This document shows, one piece after another, positions 17,638 through 25,771 of a DNA stretch of 64,000 nucleotides. The DNA is from Candidatus Dechloromonas phosphoritropha (GTDB taxonomy: Bacteria > Pseudomonadota > Gammaproteobacteria > Burkholderiales > Rhodocyclaceae). The translations under genes and the position numbers were made by a program. The stretch lies in NCBI GenBank assembly GCA_016722705.1, contig JADKGN010000004.1, positions 1 to 64,000 on the forward strand, given 5' to 3'. Every line of letters begins with the position of its first letter. The stretch's first letter is position 1. The notes under the pieces were generated by a model. That model was given only the letters and a program-made list of their open reading frames with translations, was not told where the DNA came from and did no database searches.

Positions 17638-18528
17638 TCATGCTACCAGTTTTTGCTGATGTTGCTCACTGAGCCAGTTTTCAAGGAACTGAATTGGTGA
17701 TTGGTAACCGAGCGTCGAGTGCTGTCGTTTCCGGTTGTAAAACACCTCAATGTACTCGAAGCTGGTGGCCTTCATGTCGGCGTGACTGGCGTAGCGAATG
17801 CCATGCACCCACTCGTTTTTGAAGCTGTTGAACCAGCTTTCCGTCGGCGCGTTATCCCAGCAGTTTCCTTTGCGACTCATCGAGCAGATCATGCCGTAAG
17901 CCCTGAGCTTGTCCTGAAACGCATGGCTGGCGTACTGGCTACCTCGGTCCGAGTGGTGCATCAATCCCGCTGCAGGACGCTTGCGGAACCAGGCCATGGT
18001 CAGCGCATCCGTCACGATATCTGCCGTCATGCGCGGCTTCAGCGACCAGCCCACGACTTCGCGGTTGAACAGGTCGAGCACGATGGCCAGATACAGCCAG
18101 CCTGCGTCGGTCCACAGGTAGGTAATATCAGACGTCCAGAGCTGATTCGGGGCCGCTGGTGTGAAGTTTCTGTCGAGCAAATTGTCAGCAACTGGCAAGC
18201 CGTGCTTCGAGTCTGTGGTGACCTTGTAGCGCCGCTTGTGGCGGGCATGAATGCTGTTTTCACGCATCAGCCGTTCAACCCGCCCCTTGCTGGCTGGGAA
18301 GCCCCGGCTCCGCAGTTCTCGGACCATGCGCGGACTGCCGTAGGCACCCCTGATCTCAGCATGAATGGCACGAATGAGTGCCAGCATCTGGAGATCGGTC
18401 AGTCGCTTGCGATCCGGCCGACCGCCGCGCCTCCAGGCGCGATAACCGCTGACGCTGACATCGAGCACCTCACACAGATCAACGAGCGGGTAGCGCAAGC
18501 CTTGTTCGGCAATCCAGGCGTACTTCAC
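17638..18528 (-). CDS. IS3-family transposase OrfB (DDE integrase core)
   Basis: It encodes 296 residues: an HTH_21-like region (YGSPRMVRELRSRGF, about 63-77) and an rve integrase core. The DDE residues are in WTSDITYL, HHSDRGSQYAS and the glutamate of NAPTESWFNSFKNE. The C-terminal YNRKRQHSTLGYQSP is typical. It overlaps orfA by ATGA-type overlap, consistent with a frameshifted OrfAB transposase. It appears intact. Confidence 0.95.
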   Translation of the reverse strand: MKYAWIAEQGLRYPLVDLCEVLDVSVSGYRAWRRGGRPDRKRLTDLQMLALIRAIHAEIRGAYGSPRMVRELRSRGFPASKGRVERLMRENSIHARHKRRYKVTTDSKHGLPVADNLLDRNFTPAAPNQLWTSDITYLWTDAGWLYLAIVLDLFNREVVGWSLKPRMTADIVTDALTMAWFRKRPAAGLMHHSDRGSQYASHAFQDKLRAYGMICSMSRKGNCWDNAPTESWFNSFKNEWVHGIRYASHADMKATSFEYIEVFYNRKRQHSTLGYQSPIQFLENWLSEQHQQKLVA

Positions 18529-18815
18529 AGGACATCCCTTGCGAAGTACGCCGTCGCTTTTTTTAGGATTTCGTTCTCCCGTTTGAGCCGCAGGTTCTCC
18601 GCTCGCAGCCGGGAGATCTCCATTTCCTCGGGCGTCACCTCTCGGTTTCCTACGCCTCTGAGTCTGCCTTCTGCTGACGATTTTACCCAGTTACGCAACG
18701 TCTGGTCGCCCAGACCAAGTTCCTTGATCACGCGACTGATGCTCTGACCATCCTTCACCCGCTTGACCGCCAGTTCCTTGAACTCGGTCGTGTAGGCCTG
18801 CTTCGGTATCTTCAT
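18525..18815 (-). CDS. IS3-family OrfA (helix-turn-helix, leucine zipper)
   Basis: It encodes 96 residues with an N-terminal HTH (TTEFKELAVKRVKDGQSISRV) and a C-terminal leucine-zipper helix (ISRLRAENLRLKRENEILKK). It binds the IS ends and forms the N-terminal part of the transposase after frameshifting. Confidence 0.94.
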   Translation of the reverse strand: MKIPKQAYTTEFKELAVKRVKDGQSISRVIKELGLGDQTLRNWVKSSAEGRLRGVGNREVTPEEMEISRLRAENLRLKRENEILKKATAYFARDVL

Positions 18816-18948
18816 TTCATGCCTTCCAAAAGTGACTCAATTTTAGGTCACCCTTGGCAGACTAATTTCCGGGGGAAGCTCAGAATGCGAAACTGCCAAT
18901 TTGGCACACCGCATACCAGGAAGGCAGAGTGCCACGCACAAAGCCGTT

Positions 18949-19434
18949 TCAGATCCGCAAGCCGGTTTTCTTGAGGATGCGCGTCGAGAACAGCACATCG
19001 CTGCTCTGGCAGTTCTCGCCTAGCAGTTCAGCGATTCGCGCCGCCTTTTCCCTGACTTCGTCGCGCGAAGTCCCGTGCACCATCGCAAACAGGTTGTACG
19101 GCCAAGCTGGCAAGGCACGCGGTCGACGGTAGCAATGGGTCACGAACGGCAGACTGCCGACACGTGCACCGAGTTCGTCGACACGCGTATCCGGCACGTC
19201 CCAGACGGTCATGCCATTGGCTGTCCAGCCGATCGCATAGTGGTTCGGCACGGCGCCGATACGGCGAATGATTCCGGAATCGAGCATGGCCTGCAGACGG
19301 CGCATGACTTCGTTGCCGGCAATGCCGATTTGCGCGCCGATCTGTTCGTAAGGTCTGGCCACCAGCGGCAGGCCGCCCTGGGTGGCGACGATCAGCGCGC
19401 GGTCGATGCCGTCGAGGCTGGGGCTATCGCTCAT
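18949..19434 (-). CDS. nirH: Heme d1 biosynthesis AsnC-like protein NirH
   Basis: It encodes 161 residues. An N-terminal AsnC-type HTH is followed by the siroheme decarboxylase core with GAVPNHYAIGWTANGM and the motif CYRRPRALPAWPYNLF near residue 105, which contains the conserved heme-site positions. NirD, L, G and H decarboxylate siroheme to 12,18-didecarboxysiroheme on the way to heme d1. The start at 19434 overlaps the nirG stop by ATGA; the longer frame from 19572 lies inside nirG. It is the last nir gene before an IS3 element. Confidence 0.93.
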   Translation of the reverse strand: MSDSPSLDGIDRALIVATQGGLPLVARPYEQIGAQIGIAGNEVMRRLQAMLDSGIIRRIGAVPNHYAIGWTANGMTVWDVPDTRVDELGARVGSLPFVTHCYRRPRALPAWPYNLFAMVHGTSRDEVREKAARIAELLGENCQSSDVLFSTRILKKTGLRI

Positions 19435-19916
19435 GCACGAACCGCGAGTTTCATTTCGACGAAATACTCGCACTCCTTGGGAAAGGCGAAGACTGGCAAC
19501 CCGGTATCCCGTTCGATCGTCGTGATCGCATCGGCAATACCCTGCGGCGTTTCGGTCGCCAGCACAAACCACATATTCAACGGATGCTCACGCCGGTAGT
19601 TGTGGGCGACCTGCGGCAGCGCGTTGACCAGCGCCGTCACTTCATCGTAGCGCGCCTCCGGCACCTGCAGAGCGGCGAGTACGAAGGCACCGCCCATGCG
19701 CTCGATCTGCACCATCGGCCCGAAACGGGTCAGCACCTTGGCGTCGAGCAGGCGCTGTAAACGGGTCAACAGTTCATCGCCGGAAATGCCGAGTTGGGCG
19801 GCGGCCGCCGCGTAGGGCTCGTCGCAGAGCGGAAAATCCCCCTGCAATTTGTCGATGATTTGCCGGTCGACCGCACTGCGAAGCAAGACTCCTTGGGATG
19901 TGTCGATTTCAGGCAT
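19431..19916 (-). CDS. nirG: Heme d1 biosynthesis AsnC-like protein NirG
   Basis: It encodes 161 residues with an AsnC-like N-terminal HTH (LGISGDELLTRLQRLL) and the siroheme-decarboxylase region, including HNYRREHPLNMWFVLA, the variant of the histidine motif typical of the G and D branch. It overlaps nirDL and nirH by a few bases on both sides, so all are one translational unit. Confidence 0.92.
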   Translation of the reverse strand: MPEIDTSQGVLLRSAVDRQIIDKLQGDFPLCDEPYAAAAAQLGISGDELLTRLQRLLDAKVLTRFGPMVQIERMGGAFVLAALQVPEARYDEVTALVNALPQVAHNYRREHPLNMWFVLATETPQGIADAITTIERDTGLPVFAFPKECEYFVEMKLAVRA

Positions 19917-20877
19917 AGCGCGCGCCGTTCTGCTTGAAGCGGGTCAACGAGAACAGCACGTCACGCGCGCAATCGTCGATTCCGTGACGCCGGCGCAGAT
20001 CGGTGATGATGGCTTCGACTTCGCCACGTTCGCGGCCATGGATCATGCAAAACAGGTTGTACGGCCAGTCGGGCAGCACACGCGGACGACGATAGCAGAG
20101 CGTCACCGCCGGCTCCTCGGCCAATGCACGACCGAGTTCCGCGACCCGCTGATCGGGAATGTCGTGCACCAGCATCGCATTGGCCGTGTAGCCGAGTTCG
20201 CGATGCCTGACGACAACGCCGAAACGCTTGATGGCGCCATCTTCGAGCCAGTTGCCGATGCGCCCCATGACTTCGCTTTCCGAGGCGCCGATACGTTCGG
20301 CGATCAGCGCGAACGGCCGCATGAACAGCGGCAGCCCTTCCTGCAACACCGATACCAGGCGCCGTCCGGCTTCGTCGATCGGGGCTGCGGGCTGCACGGC
20401 ACGTGCTGTTGCGTGTGTCTTGCGCGTCTGGCCATGCAGCGGAAAACCCAGATCGATGTGAAACTCTTCGAGCAGCGGCAGTACGAGCAACGGGAGTCCT
20501 GCCGTCCCTTCGATCGCCTTCAATGTTGCCTGCAGGCGGCCTTCGCTGGCGGCGGTGACGACGAACCACAGGTTGTAGCGGTGCTCGCGCTCGTAGTTGT
20601 GATTAACCTCGGGGAAGCGGTTGACCGTGGTGGCCACAGCTTCGAGCCGTTCCGGATCGACCGCCATCGCGGCCAGCGTCGAGGCGCCGATCCGCTTGGG
20701 CGCGAAGACCGCACCGACCCGCGAGATCTTGCCTTCGCGCCGCAGCCTTTCGAGACCGTTGAGCAGCGTTCGCTCGCCAACGCCGAGGCGTGCCGCCAGT
20801 TCGGCAAAGGGCGCCGGACAGAGCGGGAAATCGCGCTGGAACTCGTTGAGCAGACGGAACTCGAGCGCGCTGTCCAT
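19909..20877 (-). CDS. nirDL: Fused siroheme decarboxylase NirDL
   Basis: The 322 residues contain two complete AsnC-like halves. Residues 1-150 correspond to NirD (HNYEREHRYNLWFVV near 95-109). A linker with HATARAVQPAAP spans about 157-170, and 172-322 correspond to NirL (GYTANAMLVHDIPD, then CYRRPRVLPDWPYNLF). NirD and NirL are separate in Pseudomonas and fused in several other denitrifiers, where the fusion decarboxylates siroheme alone. The start overlaps the nirF stop. Confidence 0.94.
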   Translation of the reverse strand: MDSALEFRLLNEFQRDFPLCPAPFAELAARLGVGERTLLNGLERLRREGKISRVGAVFAPKRIGASTLAAMAVDPERLEAVATTVNRFPEVNHNYEREHRYNLWFVVTAASEGRLQATLKAIEGTAGLPLLVLPLLEEFHIDLGFPLHGQTRKTHATARAVQPAAPIDEAGRRLVSVLQEGLPLFMRPFALIAERIGASESEVMGRIGNWLEDGAIKRFGVVVRHRELGYTANAMLVHDIPDQRVAELGRALAEEPAVTLCYRRPRVLPDWPYNLFCMIHGRERGEVEAIITDLRRRHGIDDCARDVLFSLTRFKQNGARYA

Positions 20878-22046
20878 CAGAAACCGATGCGCTGGGCGCG
20901 CGAGGTGAAAAAGATGCCCGACGGGTTATCGGCGGCGAACTCGCCGAGCAGCGCAAAATTCATCGTGTCGTAGATCACCACCTTGTTGTCATCGCGCGCC
21001 GAGAGCCAGACGTTTTCACCGCGCGGTGCAAATTCCATATGCAGGATGCCCTTGCCCGGCTCCATGCGATGAACGACCTTGCCGGCCAGCGTATCGATGA
21101 CGTCGATCTTCGCATTGTCCGGGAAGGCGAAATTAACCCACACCTGACGTCCATCCGGGCGTGCCATGACGAACACCGGTTGGCCGCGCACCTGAATACG
21201 ACCGACTTCCTTCCAGGTGCCGACATCGACGATCAGCACCTCATGGCGACCAACCGCTGGCAGGTAGGCCTTGCCCTGTGCCACCGACCAGCCGCGCAGG
21301 TGCGGCATCTTGAACACCGGCAATTTTTCCTCTCCGCGCCCGTAGTTTTCGAGGATCTTGCGCGCGCCCTTTTCCGGCTGCCAAACATCGAGCATCGCCA
21401 CCCCATCCTCGCCGAACAAGCCGGCCAGGAAGTAGCGGCCATCCGGCGTCACCATGCCGTCATAAGGCTGGATGCCGGCTGGATAGCGCTGCGTCTTCGG
21501 CTGTTTCGGATTGCTGAAATCGCTGACCCAGATTTCACCGCCATCGAACAGCGCGTATACGAACTTGTTGCCCGGCACATCGGCAAGGCCGACAACCTTC
21601 GAAAACTTGCCCGGCGCGTACTCGGCCGGTACTTCGGAGAGCAATTCGAGCGTTTCAGCATCAAAGGCCTTGATGCCGCCCGGCGTATAGTTCTGGGCGA
21701 CGACGATGCGTCCATCCTGGGAAATCGAGCCGCCGATGGCATTACCCGATTGGATGATGCGCTTGACGATGCGGCCTTCGAGCAAGTCGACTTTGGTCAG
21801 CCCGCCATCACGGCCGAAGATGAAAGCGTAACGCCCGTCGCGCGAATAGACGGCGGACGCATGCGAGAGATCACCCAGCCCGCCGATCCGCGCATAGGGC
21901 TGGCGCGACGTCGTATTGACCAGCGTGACATGACCGCTGGAGCGCTCGATGATCAGACCAAGGTCACCGGTACCGCGCACCGGTGGCGTTCCGGCGCAGG
22001 CACTCAGCAACAGCGCGACGACTAAACTCAGAAATAGGCGCATCAC
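20877..22046 (-). CDS. nirF: Heme d1 biosynthesis protein NirF
   Basis: It encodes 389 residues. A signal peptide with a lipobox (LLLSAC, C17) marks it as a probable periplasmic lipoprotein. The rest is an eight-bladed propeller like the d1 domain of NirS (YAFIFGRDGGLTKVDL, GKAYLPAVGRHEVLIVDVG, LHMEFAPRGENVWLSARDD). NirF acts as a periplasmic dehydrogenase in late heme d1 synthesis. It follows nirC by 5 nt and overlaps nirDL. Confidence 0.95.
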   Translation of the reverse strand: MMRLFLSLVVALLLSACAGTPPVRGTGDLGLIIERSSGHVTLVNTTSRQPYARIGGLGDLSHASAVYSRDGRYAFIFGRDGGLTKVDLLEGRIVKRIIQSGNAIGGSISQDGRIVVAQNYTPGGIKAFDAETLELLSEVPAEYAPGKFSKVVGLADVPGNKFVYALFDGGEIWVSDFSNPKQPKTQRYPAGIQPYDGMVTPDGRYFLAGLFGEDGVAMLDVWQPEKGARKILENYGRGEEKLPVFKMPHLRGWSVAQGKAYLPAVGRHEVLIVDVGTWKEVGRIQVRGQPVFVMARPDGRQVWVNFAFPDNAKIDVIDTLAGKVVHRMEPGKGILHMEFAPRGENVWLSARDDNKVVIYDTMNFALLGEFAADNPSGIFFTSRAQRIGF

Positions 22047-22051
22047 ATCCT

Positions 22052-22390
22052 CTATTCGGGAAAATTGGTCATCAATTTTTGCACGATCCAGCCCGCCTCG
22101 GCTTCCGACATGAACTGGTTCCAGGGCGGCATCGGCGTACCCGGCCGGCCGGAATAGATGGTCGCCACCAGGCTCTCGGGCGGCTTGTCGTGCAGGGTTT
22201 CAGGTAACAAGGCGGGGCCGAGGCCACCGTGCAGCGTCAAACCGTGACACGAGCCACAGTCCTGGCGCACCAGGTGCACCAGTTCCTTTTGCCGGGCTGC
22301 ATCCGGTTCAGCAGCCATTGCTGGCTCGGCACTTCCGGTTGTTGCGGTCGACAGCAAAAACAGGGCAAAAAACAACTTACTCGCCAACAA
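22052..22390 (-). CDS. nirC: Cytochrome c55x, NirC
   Basis: It encodes 112 residues, starting at a TTG that overlaps the end of the cupredoxin remnant. A signal peptide covers about residues 1-26 (ending AMAAEP), one heme c site is CGSCHG, and the distal ligand Met is likely in GTPMPPWNQFM. NirC is a small periplasmic electron carrier encoded with nirF and linked to cytochrome cd1 maturation. Confidence 0.92.
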   Translation of the reverse strand: MLASKLFFALFLLSTATTGSAEPAMAAEPDAARQKELVHLVRQDCGSCHGLTLHGGLGPALLPETLHDKPPESLVATIYSGRPGTPMPPWNQFMSEAEAGWIVQKLMTNFPE

Positions 22391-22625
22391 TGATCAAGCC
22401 TTTCATTTCCGGATGCGGGCCGCAATGGTATGGGTAGCGGCCCGCCTGTGTAAACTGCCGCTACCAGCTTTTGTCGGGGAAAAAGCGTTCCGACGCACAC
22501 CCGCCTTCCTGCGGCGTGTAGGCATATTTCTCGACAACGACCTCAACCGTCTGCCTAGCCACGGTGAAAAAAACAAGCGCCAGCAGCGCCGACGCTCGTC
22601 CCGGGTGAAACCGACCGGTGAACAT
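22377..22625 (-). pseudogene. Degenerate cupredoxin (plastocyanin-like) gene
   Basis: From the ATG at 22625 the frame gives a signal peptide and TVEVVVEKYAYTPQ, the usual start of a plastocyanin-like fold. It then jumps to SERFFPDKSW and hits an in-frame TAG. The region after it reads AGRYPYHCGPHPEMKGLIIV, the copper site (Cys, His, Met), ending at 22379. About 20-25 residues that normally carry the first copper histidine are missing between TPQ and SERFF, and a frame slip lies near 22450. It is not in the usual gene list because it is too short and broken. It lies first in the nir transcript, so it may once have been an electron carrier to NirS. Confidence 0.72.
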
Positions 22626-22654
22626 GCGTATCAATCCCCGAGCCGATGATTCTC

Positions 22655-22759
22655 TTACTGCTTCACAGCCTTCACATCACCGTCGACGCCAAGCCCGATG
22701 GTGCTCACGGTGAACCCCATAGCCGTCACTGCAAGTATCCCAACTACGGTTTTTTTCAT
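22655..22759 (-). CDS. 34-residue peptide with signal-sequence character at the head of the nir operon
   Basis: The ATG at 22759 has AGGAGA 6-7 nt upstream. The peptide begins MKKTVVGILAVTAMGFTVST, a good secretion signal, and stops after only 34 residues. It lies 30 nt upstream of the cupredoxin remnant and about 80 nt downstream of the FNR-type site. It could be a real small exported or membrane peptide, or the stump of a deleted periplasmic protein such as a cytochrome. Confidence 0.45.
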   Translation of the reverse strand: MKKTVVGILAVTAMGFTVSTIGLGVDGDVKAVKQ

Positions 22760-22841
22760 CTTTCTCTCCTGGAACCAAACAAGGGGCACCCCGGCATAAG
22801 CGCAATAGACCATAGGTTGAACCTGAGCTCTTTGCGCGACA

Positions 22842-22855
22842 TTGATCCGGATCAA
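22842..22855. promoter_or_regulatory. Perfect FNR/ANR/DNR-type binding site
   Basis: TTGATCCGGATCAA is an exact match to the TTGAT-N4-ATCAA palindrome. On the minus strand it lies about 83 nt before the 22759 start, leaving room for a class II promoter (site at -41.5, transcript start near 22807). This predicts oxygen- or NO-responsive activation of the nir operon. It may also serve the plus-strand SUMT gene. Confidence 0.85.
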
Positions 22856-23015
22856 TCTTTCACTGTATGTGAAACCGTTTATTTTCAATCAATTATGACC
22901 ATTTCGGATTATCTTCATAGTTGTTGATAGCCACTTGCGACTGCGCAATTCCTGTCGCCTATTGGCAGGCATGGAATCCGGCATTAGGATGGGCGCCCGA
23001 AGAGACGATGGCGCC

Positions 23016-23780
23016 ATGGAAACTCAATATACCCTCAAGGCCGGAAAGGTCTGGCTGATCGGCGCCGGCCCCGGCGACCCGGACCTGCTGACGGTCAAGG
23101 CGGCGCGCCTGATCGCTCGGGCCGACGCCGTGGTTTTCGACCATCTGGTCGGCGACGGCATCATGGATCTGGCACGCGCCGATGCCCGTCGCATCTATGC
23201 CGGCAAGGAAGCCTCCCATCACACCCTGCCGCAGGATTCGATCAACAAACTCCTGGTCGATCTGGCGCGCGAGGGGCTCTCGGTGGTCCGCCTCAAGGGC
23301 GGCGACCCCTTCATTTTCGGACGCGGCGGCGAGGAACTGGAGACGCTCGCCGCCTCGGGCATTCCCTTCGAAGTTGTTCCCGGCGTGACCGCCGCGGCCG
23401 GTTGCGCCGCCTATTCGGCATTCCCGCTGACGCATCGCGATCATGCCCAGTCCGTCACGTTCGTCACCGGGCATCTCAAGGACGGCACCGTCAACCTCGA
23501 CTGGCCGGCCCTCGCCCGGCCGGGCCAGACGATCGTCTTCTACATGGGCATAGCCGCTGCCGAGGAAATCTGCCGGCAGATGGTCAGGCACGGACTCCCC
23601 TCGCCGACTCCTGCGGCGGTGATACGCAATGGCACACTGCCGACGCAACAGACGCTCGTCGCCACCCTGGACACGTTGCCGCGGCTTATCGAGGAATCCG
23701 GAATCACGCCCCCCGCACTGATCGTCGTCGGCAGTGTCGTCAATTTGCACGCCAAACTCAACTGGTTCGAGCAGAAATGA
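23016..23780 (+). CDS. nirE: Uroporphyrinogen-III C-methyltransferase (SUMT; NirE/CobA)
   Basis: It encodes 254 residues. It adds two methyl groups to uroporphyrinogen III to make precorrin-2, the precursor of siroheme and heme d1. Signatures are VWLIGAGPGDPDLLTVKA (N-terminal SAM-binding), VVFDHLV, VRLKGGDPFIFGRGGEE and VPGVTAAAGCAAYSAFPLTHR. The ATG at 23016 (METQYTLKAG) fits the family start; the frame is open from 22935. It is divergent from nirCF-DLGH and beside the FNR site, so the nirE assignment is favoured over a general cobA, but sequence alone does not separate them. Confidence 0.9.
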   Translation: METQYTLKAGKVWLIGAGPGDPDLLTVKAARLIARADAVVFDHLVGDGIMDLARADARRIYAGKEASHHTLPQDSINKLLVDLAREGLSVVRLKGGDPFIFGRGGEELETLAASGIPFEVVPGVTAAAGCAAYSAFPLTHRDHAQSVTFVTGHLKDGTVNLDWPALARPGQTIVFYMGIAAAEEICRQMVRHGLPSPTPAAVIRNGTLPTQQTLVATLDTLPRLIEESGITPPALIVVGSVVNLHAKLNWFEQK

Positions 23781-24178
23781 AACTCCTCGTCCTTCTTGTC
23801 GCTATCTTCGCGCTCCCGGCCCACGCCTATTCCGGTAAGGAACTGCGCGAGGATTGCCTGGCAGCCGAAGCCGGCTTCGCTTCCAGCGCCACCAGTCCAA
23901 ATGCCTATCAGTCGCCCAAGGGCGCGCGCTGCCTCGGTTACCTGGAAGGCTTCGTCGACGGTTACGCCGTCAGCGACCACCTGGCCGAATCGGTCGGGGT
24001 CAAGCTCAACGCATTCTGCCTGCCGAAAAGCGCCGACCTGTCCTACCGCCTGGTGCGCTCTGTACTCGCCTACCTGGACCGGCAACCGCCCAATCCTGAA
24101 GCCAGCACGGCCGCGCTCGTCGCCGCCGCCCTCTCGCGGACCTTCCCGTGCGCCGAATCGCTTGAACCGCGCCGGTGA
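23777..24178 (+). CDS. Rap1a/Tai-family periplasmic protein
   Basis: It encodes 133 residues, starting with ATGA overlap with the SUMT stop. A signal peptide ends at about residue 18 (LPAHAYSG). The mature part has C..(YLEGFVDGY)..FCLP..(VLAYLDRQP)..AALSRTFPC, the cysteine and CLP pattern of the Rap1a/Tai family (PF18602). Those proteins neutralise type VI secretion effectors in some species, but many members stand alone, as here; no effector gene is adjacent. Confidence 0.78.
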   Translation: MKLLVLLVAIFALPAHAYSGKELREDCLAAEAGFASSATSPNAYQSPKGARCLGYLEGFVDGYAVSDHLAESVGVKLNAFCLPKSADLSYRLVRSVLAYLDRQPPNPEASTAALVAAALSRTFPCAESLEPRR

Positions 24179-24203
24179 TTCGGAGATAATCCGCCATCCA
24201 TTT

Positions 24204-24288
24204 GCCCTGATGGCGGAATCGGTAGACGCAGCGGATTCAAAATCCGCCGCCGCAAGGTGTGCCAGTTCGAGTCTGGCTCGGGGCACCA
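24204..24288 (+). tRNA. tRNA-Leu (anticodon CAA)
   Basis: It is an 85-nt class II tRNA with a 7-bp acceptor stem (GCCCTGA with TCGGGGC), the anticodon loop TTCAAAA giving CAA, a long variable arm, a T-arm with GTTCGAGTC, and encoded CCA at 24286-24288. It is the integration target of the islands that follow. Confidence 0.96.
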
Positions 24289-24323
24289 AGTAGCTGTTTT
24301 AAGCAGTCCAAGCAAGTCCAGAG

Positions 24324-24347
24324 AACCCGCCTAAGTGCGGGTTTTTT
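24324..24347 (+). terminator. Rho-independent terminator after tRNA-Leu
   Basis: AACCCGC, a 6-base loop and GCGGGTT are followed by a T run. It lies 36 nt after the tRNA and is probably supplied by the island. Confidence 0.85.
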
Positions 24348-24367
24348 ATTGTCTTTTTGGCTTATAT

Positions 24368-24450
24368 GGGGTAACTTAGTCCAACACCATCCGAATCAAA
24401 TCAGGGGTAACTCTTAGGGGTAACCGCCTAGTGACGAAAGGAGTTACCCC
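24368..24450 (+). repeat. GGGGTAAC repeats beside the integrase (likely arm-type sites)
   Basis: GGGGTAACT or GGGGTAAC occurs at 24368, 24404 and 24417 on plus, and inverted at 24442-24450, just before the integrase start. The same motif occurs twice at the far end of island 1 (35862-35882). Position at both island ends fits integrase arm-binding sites. Confidence 0.6.
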
Positions 24451-24452
24451 AA

Positions 24453-25667
24453 TTGCCTCTAACCGACACAGCAGTGCGGAATGCCAAGCCTTGCGCCAAG
24501 CCGATCAAGTTGTTTGACGAACGTGGCTTATTTTTGATAGTTACCCCTACTGGCGGCAAATGGTGGAGATTCCGTTACAAGGTCGACACCAAGGAAAAAC
24601 TCCTCTCACTTGGGGTATATCCAGATGTTGGCCTCAAGGAAGCAAGGACGCAGCGAGAGGCGGCTCGCAAACTGCTCGCGTCTGGAATTGATCCCGGCGA
24701 ACACCGGAAGGCGACCAAGGCGACGAAAGTTGAACGCGCCACCAACAGCTTCGAGGTGATTTGCCGCGAATGGCTCGAACACAAACGCAGCACTGTAGAA
24801 CCTGCCCAATACACCAAGGCGCTGGCCCGGCTGCAAAAAGATGTATTCCCTTGGATGGGTGGCAGGCCAATCGCTGAAATCACCGCCCCCGAGATACTGG
24901 CAACCTTGCGGCGGATAGATGAACGAGGTGCACGCTACACGGCGCACAAAGCCAAAAGCGAAATCAGCCAATGCTTCCGCTACGCTATCGCCACCGGCAG
25001 AGCTGAACGCGATCCCTGCCCTGACCTTCGCGGCGCAATCCCGCCTGCAAAAACCGCGAACCTGCCCTCCATTACGAACCCGGCAGAAGTTGCCGAGCTA
25101 TTGAGGGCTATCGACGGCTTTAGAGGCACGTTCGTCGTCAAGTCAGCATTGCTACTTGCCCCGTTGCTGTTCGTGCGTCCTGGCGAGCTACGCAAGGCAG
25201 AATGGGCAGGGTTTGACTTCGACAAAGCCGAGTGGCGCTATCTGGTGACAAAGACGAAAACAGAACACCTTGTGCCACTCGCATCGCAATCGGTGGCGAC
25301 CCTGAAAGAGCTACATGCCCTGACCGGACATGGGCGCTACGTCTTCCCCGGCCGCGATCCACAGAAACCAATGTCAGAAGCCGCCGTGAATGCTGCTCTG
25401 CGCCGCATGGGTTACGACACGAAAACGGAAATCACCGGACACGGCTTCCGGGCGATGGCGCGAACGATTCTGCACGAGGAACTGCATCAGAAGCCGGAAG
25501 TGATTGAACACCAACTTGCGCACAGCGTGTCGGATACCCTTGGTACAGCATACAACCGCACCAAGTTCCTAAAAGAACGCAAAGCGATGATGCAGCTATG
25601 GGCGGATTATCTCGACAAACTGAAGGCGGGGGCGGACGTCATTCCGCTGCACGGCAGCGCAGCATAA
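24453..25667 (+). CDS. P4-type tyrosine recombinase (site-specific integrase)
   Basis: It encodes 404 residues from a TTG preceded by AAAGGAG. An N-terminal DUF4102-type arm-binding domain (about 1-85: LTDTAVRNAKP, LGVYPDVGLKEA) is followed by a core-binding domain (about 98-180) and a catalytic domain. The catalytic residues appear as R in RPGELRKAEW, H-x-x-R in GHGFRAMART, H in QLAHS and the tyrosine in TAYNRTKF. It is complete and lies directly downstream of tRNA-Leu, its probable target. Confidence 0.95.
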   Translation: MPLTDTAVRNAKPCAKPIKLFDERGLFLIVTPTGGKWWRFRYKVDTKEKLLSLGVYPDVGLKEARTQREAARKLLASGIDPGEHRKATKATKVERATNSFEVICREWLEHKRSTVEPAQYTKALARLQKDVFPWMGGRPIAEITAPEILATLRRIDERGARYTAHKAKSEISQCFRYAIATGRAERDPCPDLRGAIPPAKTANLPSITNPAEVAELLRAIDGFRGTFVVKSALLLAPLLFVRPGELRKAEWAGFDFDKAEWRYLVTKTKTEHLVPLASQSVATLKELHALTGHGRYVFPGRDPQKPMSEAAVNAALRRMGYDTKTEITGHGFRAMARTILHEELHQKPEVIEHQLAHSVSDTLGTAYNRTKFLKERKAMMQLWADYLDKLKAGADVIPLHGSAA

Positions 25668-25771
25668 AGGTTACCTGCGCCTACCTCGACGGAGGGAAAG
25701 CCGGGACACCCTTACGCGGCTGGCGTGGCCTCTATGGCTTCTGAATAAGGGTAGAGCGTGAAAGGGGCGCC

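Larger units (their letters stand above)
17598..18882 (-). mobile_element. IS3-family insertion sequence
   Basis: Terminal inverted repeats run TGAGCTTCCC with a further matching block GTCTGCCAA about 20 bp inside each end. GAA at 17595-17597 and 18883-18885 is a possible 3-bp target duplication, the size usual for IS3. It carries orfA and orfB overlapping by 4 nt. It sits 66 bp downstream of nirH, where nirJ would be expected. Confidence 0.88.

Noticed and set aside
22655..22759. The 34-residue peptide as the start of nirS
   Set aside because: No cytochrome cd1 sequence follows in any frame, so this cannot be shown; listed only as a small peptide.
24204..24288. tRNA-Leu disrupted by the island
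   Set aside because: The gene is complete with all stems and an encoded CCA; integration restored its 3' end.
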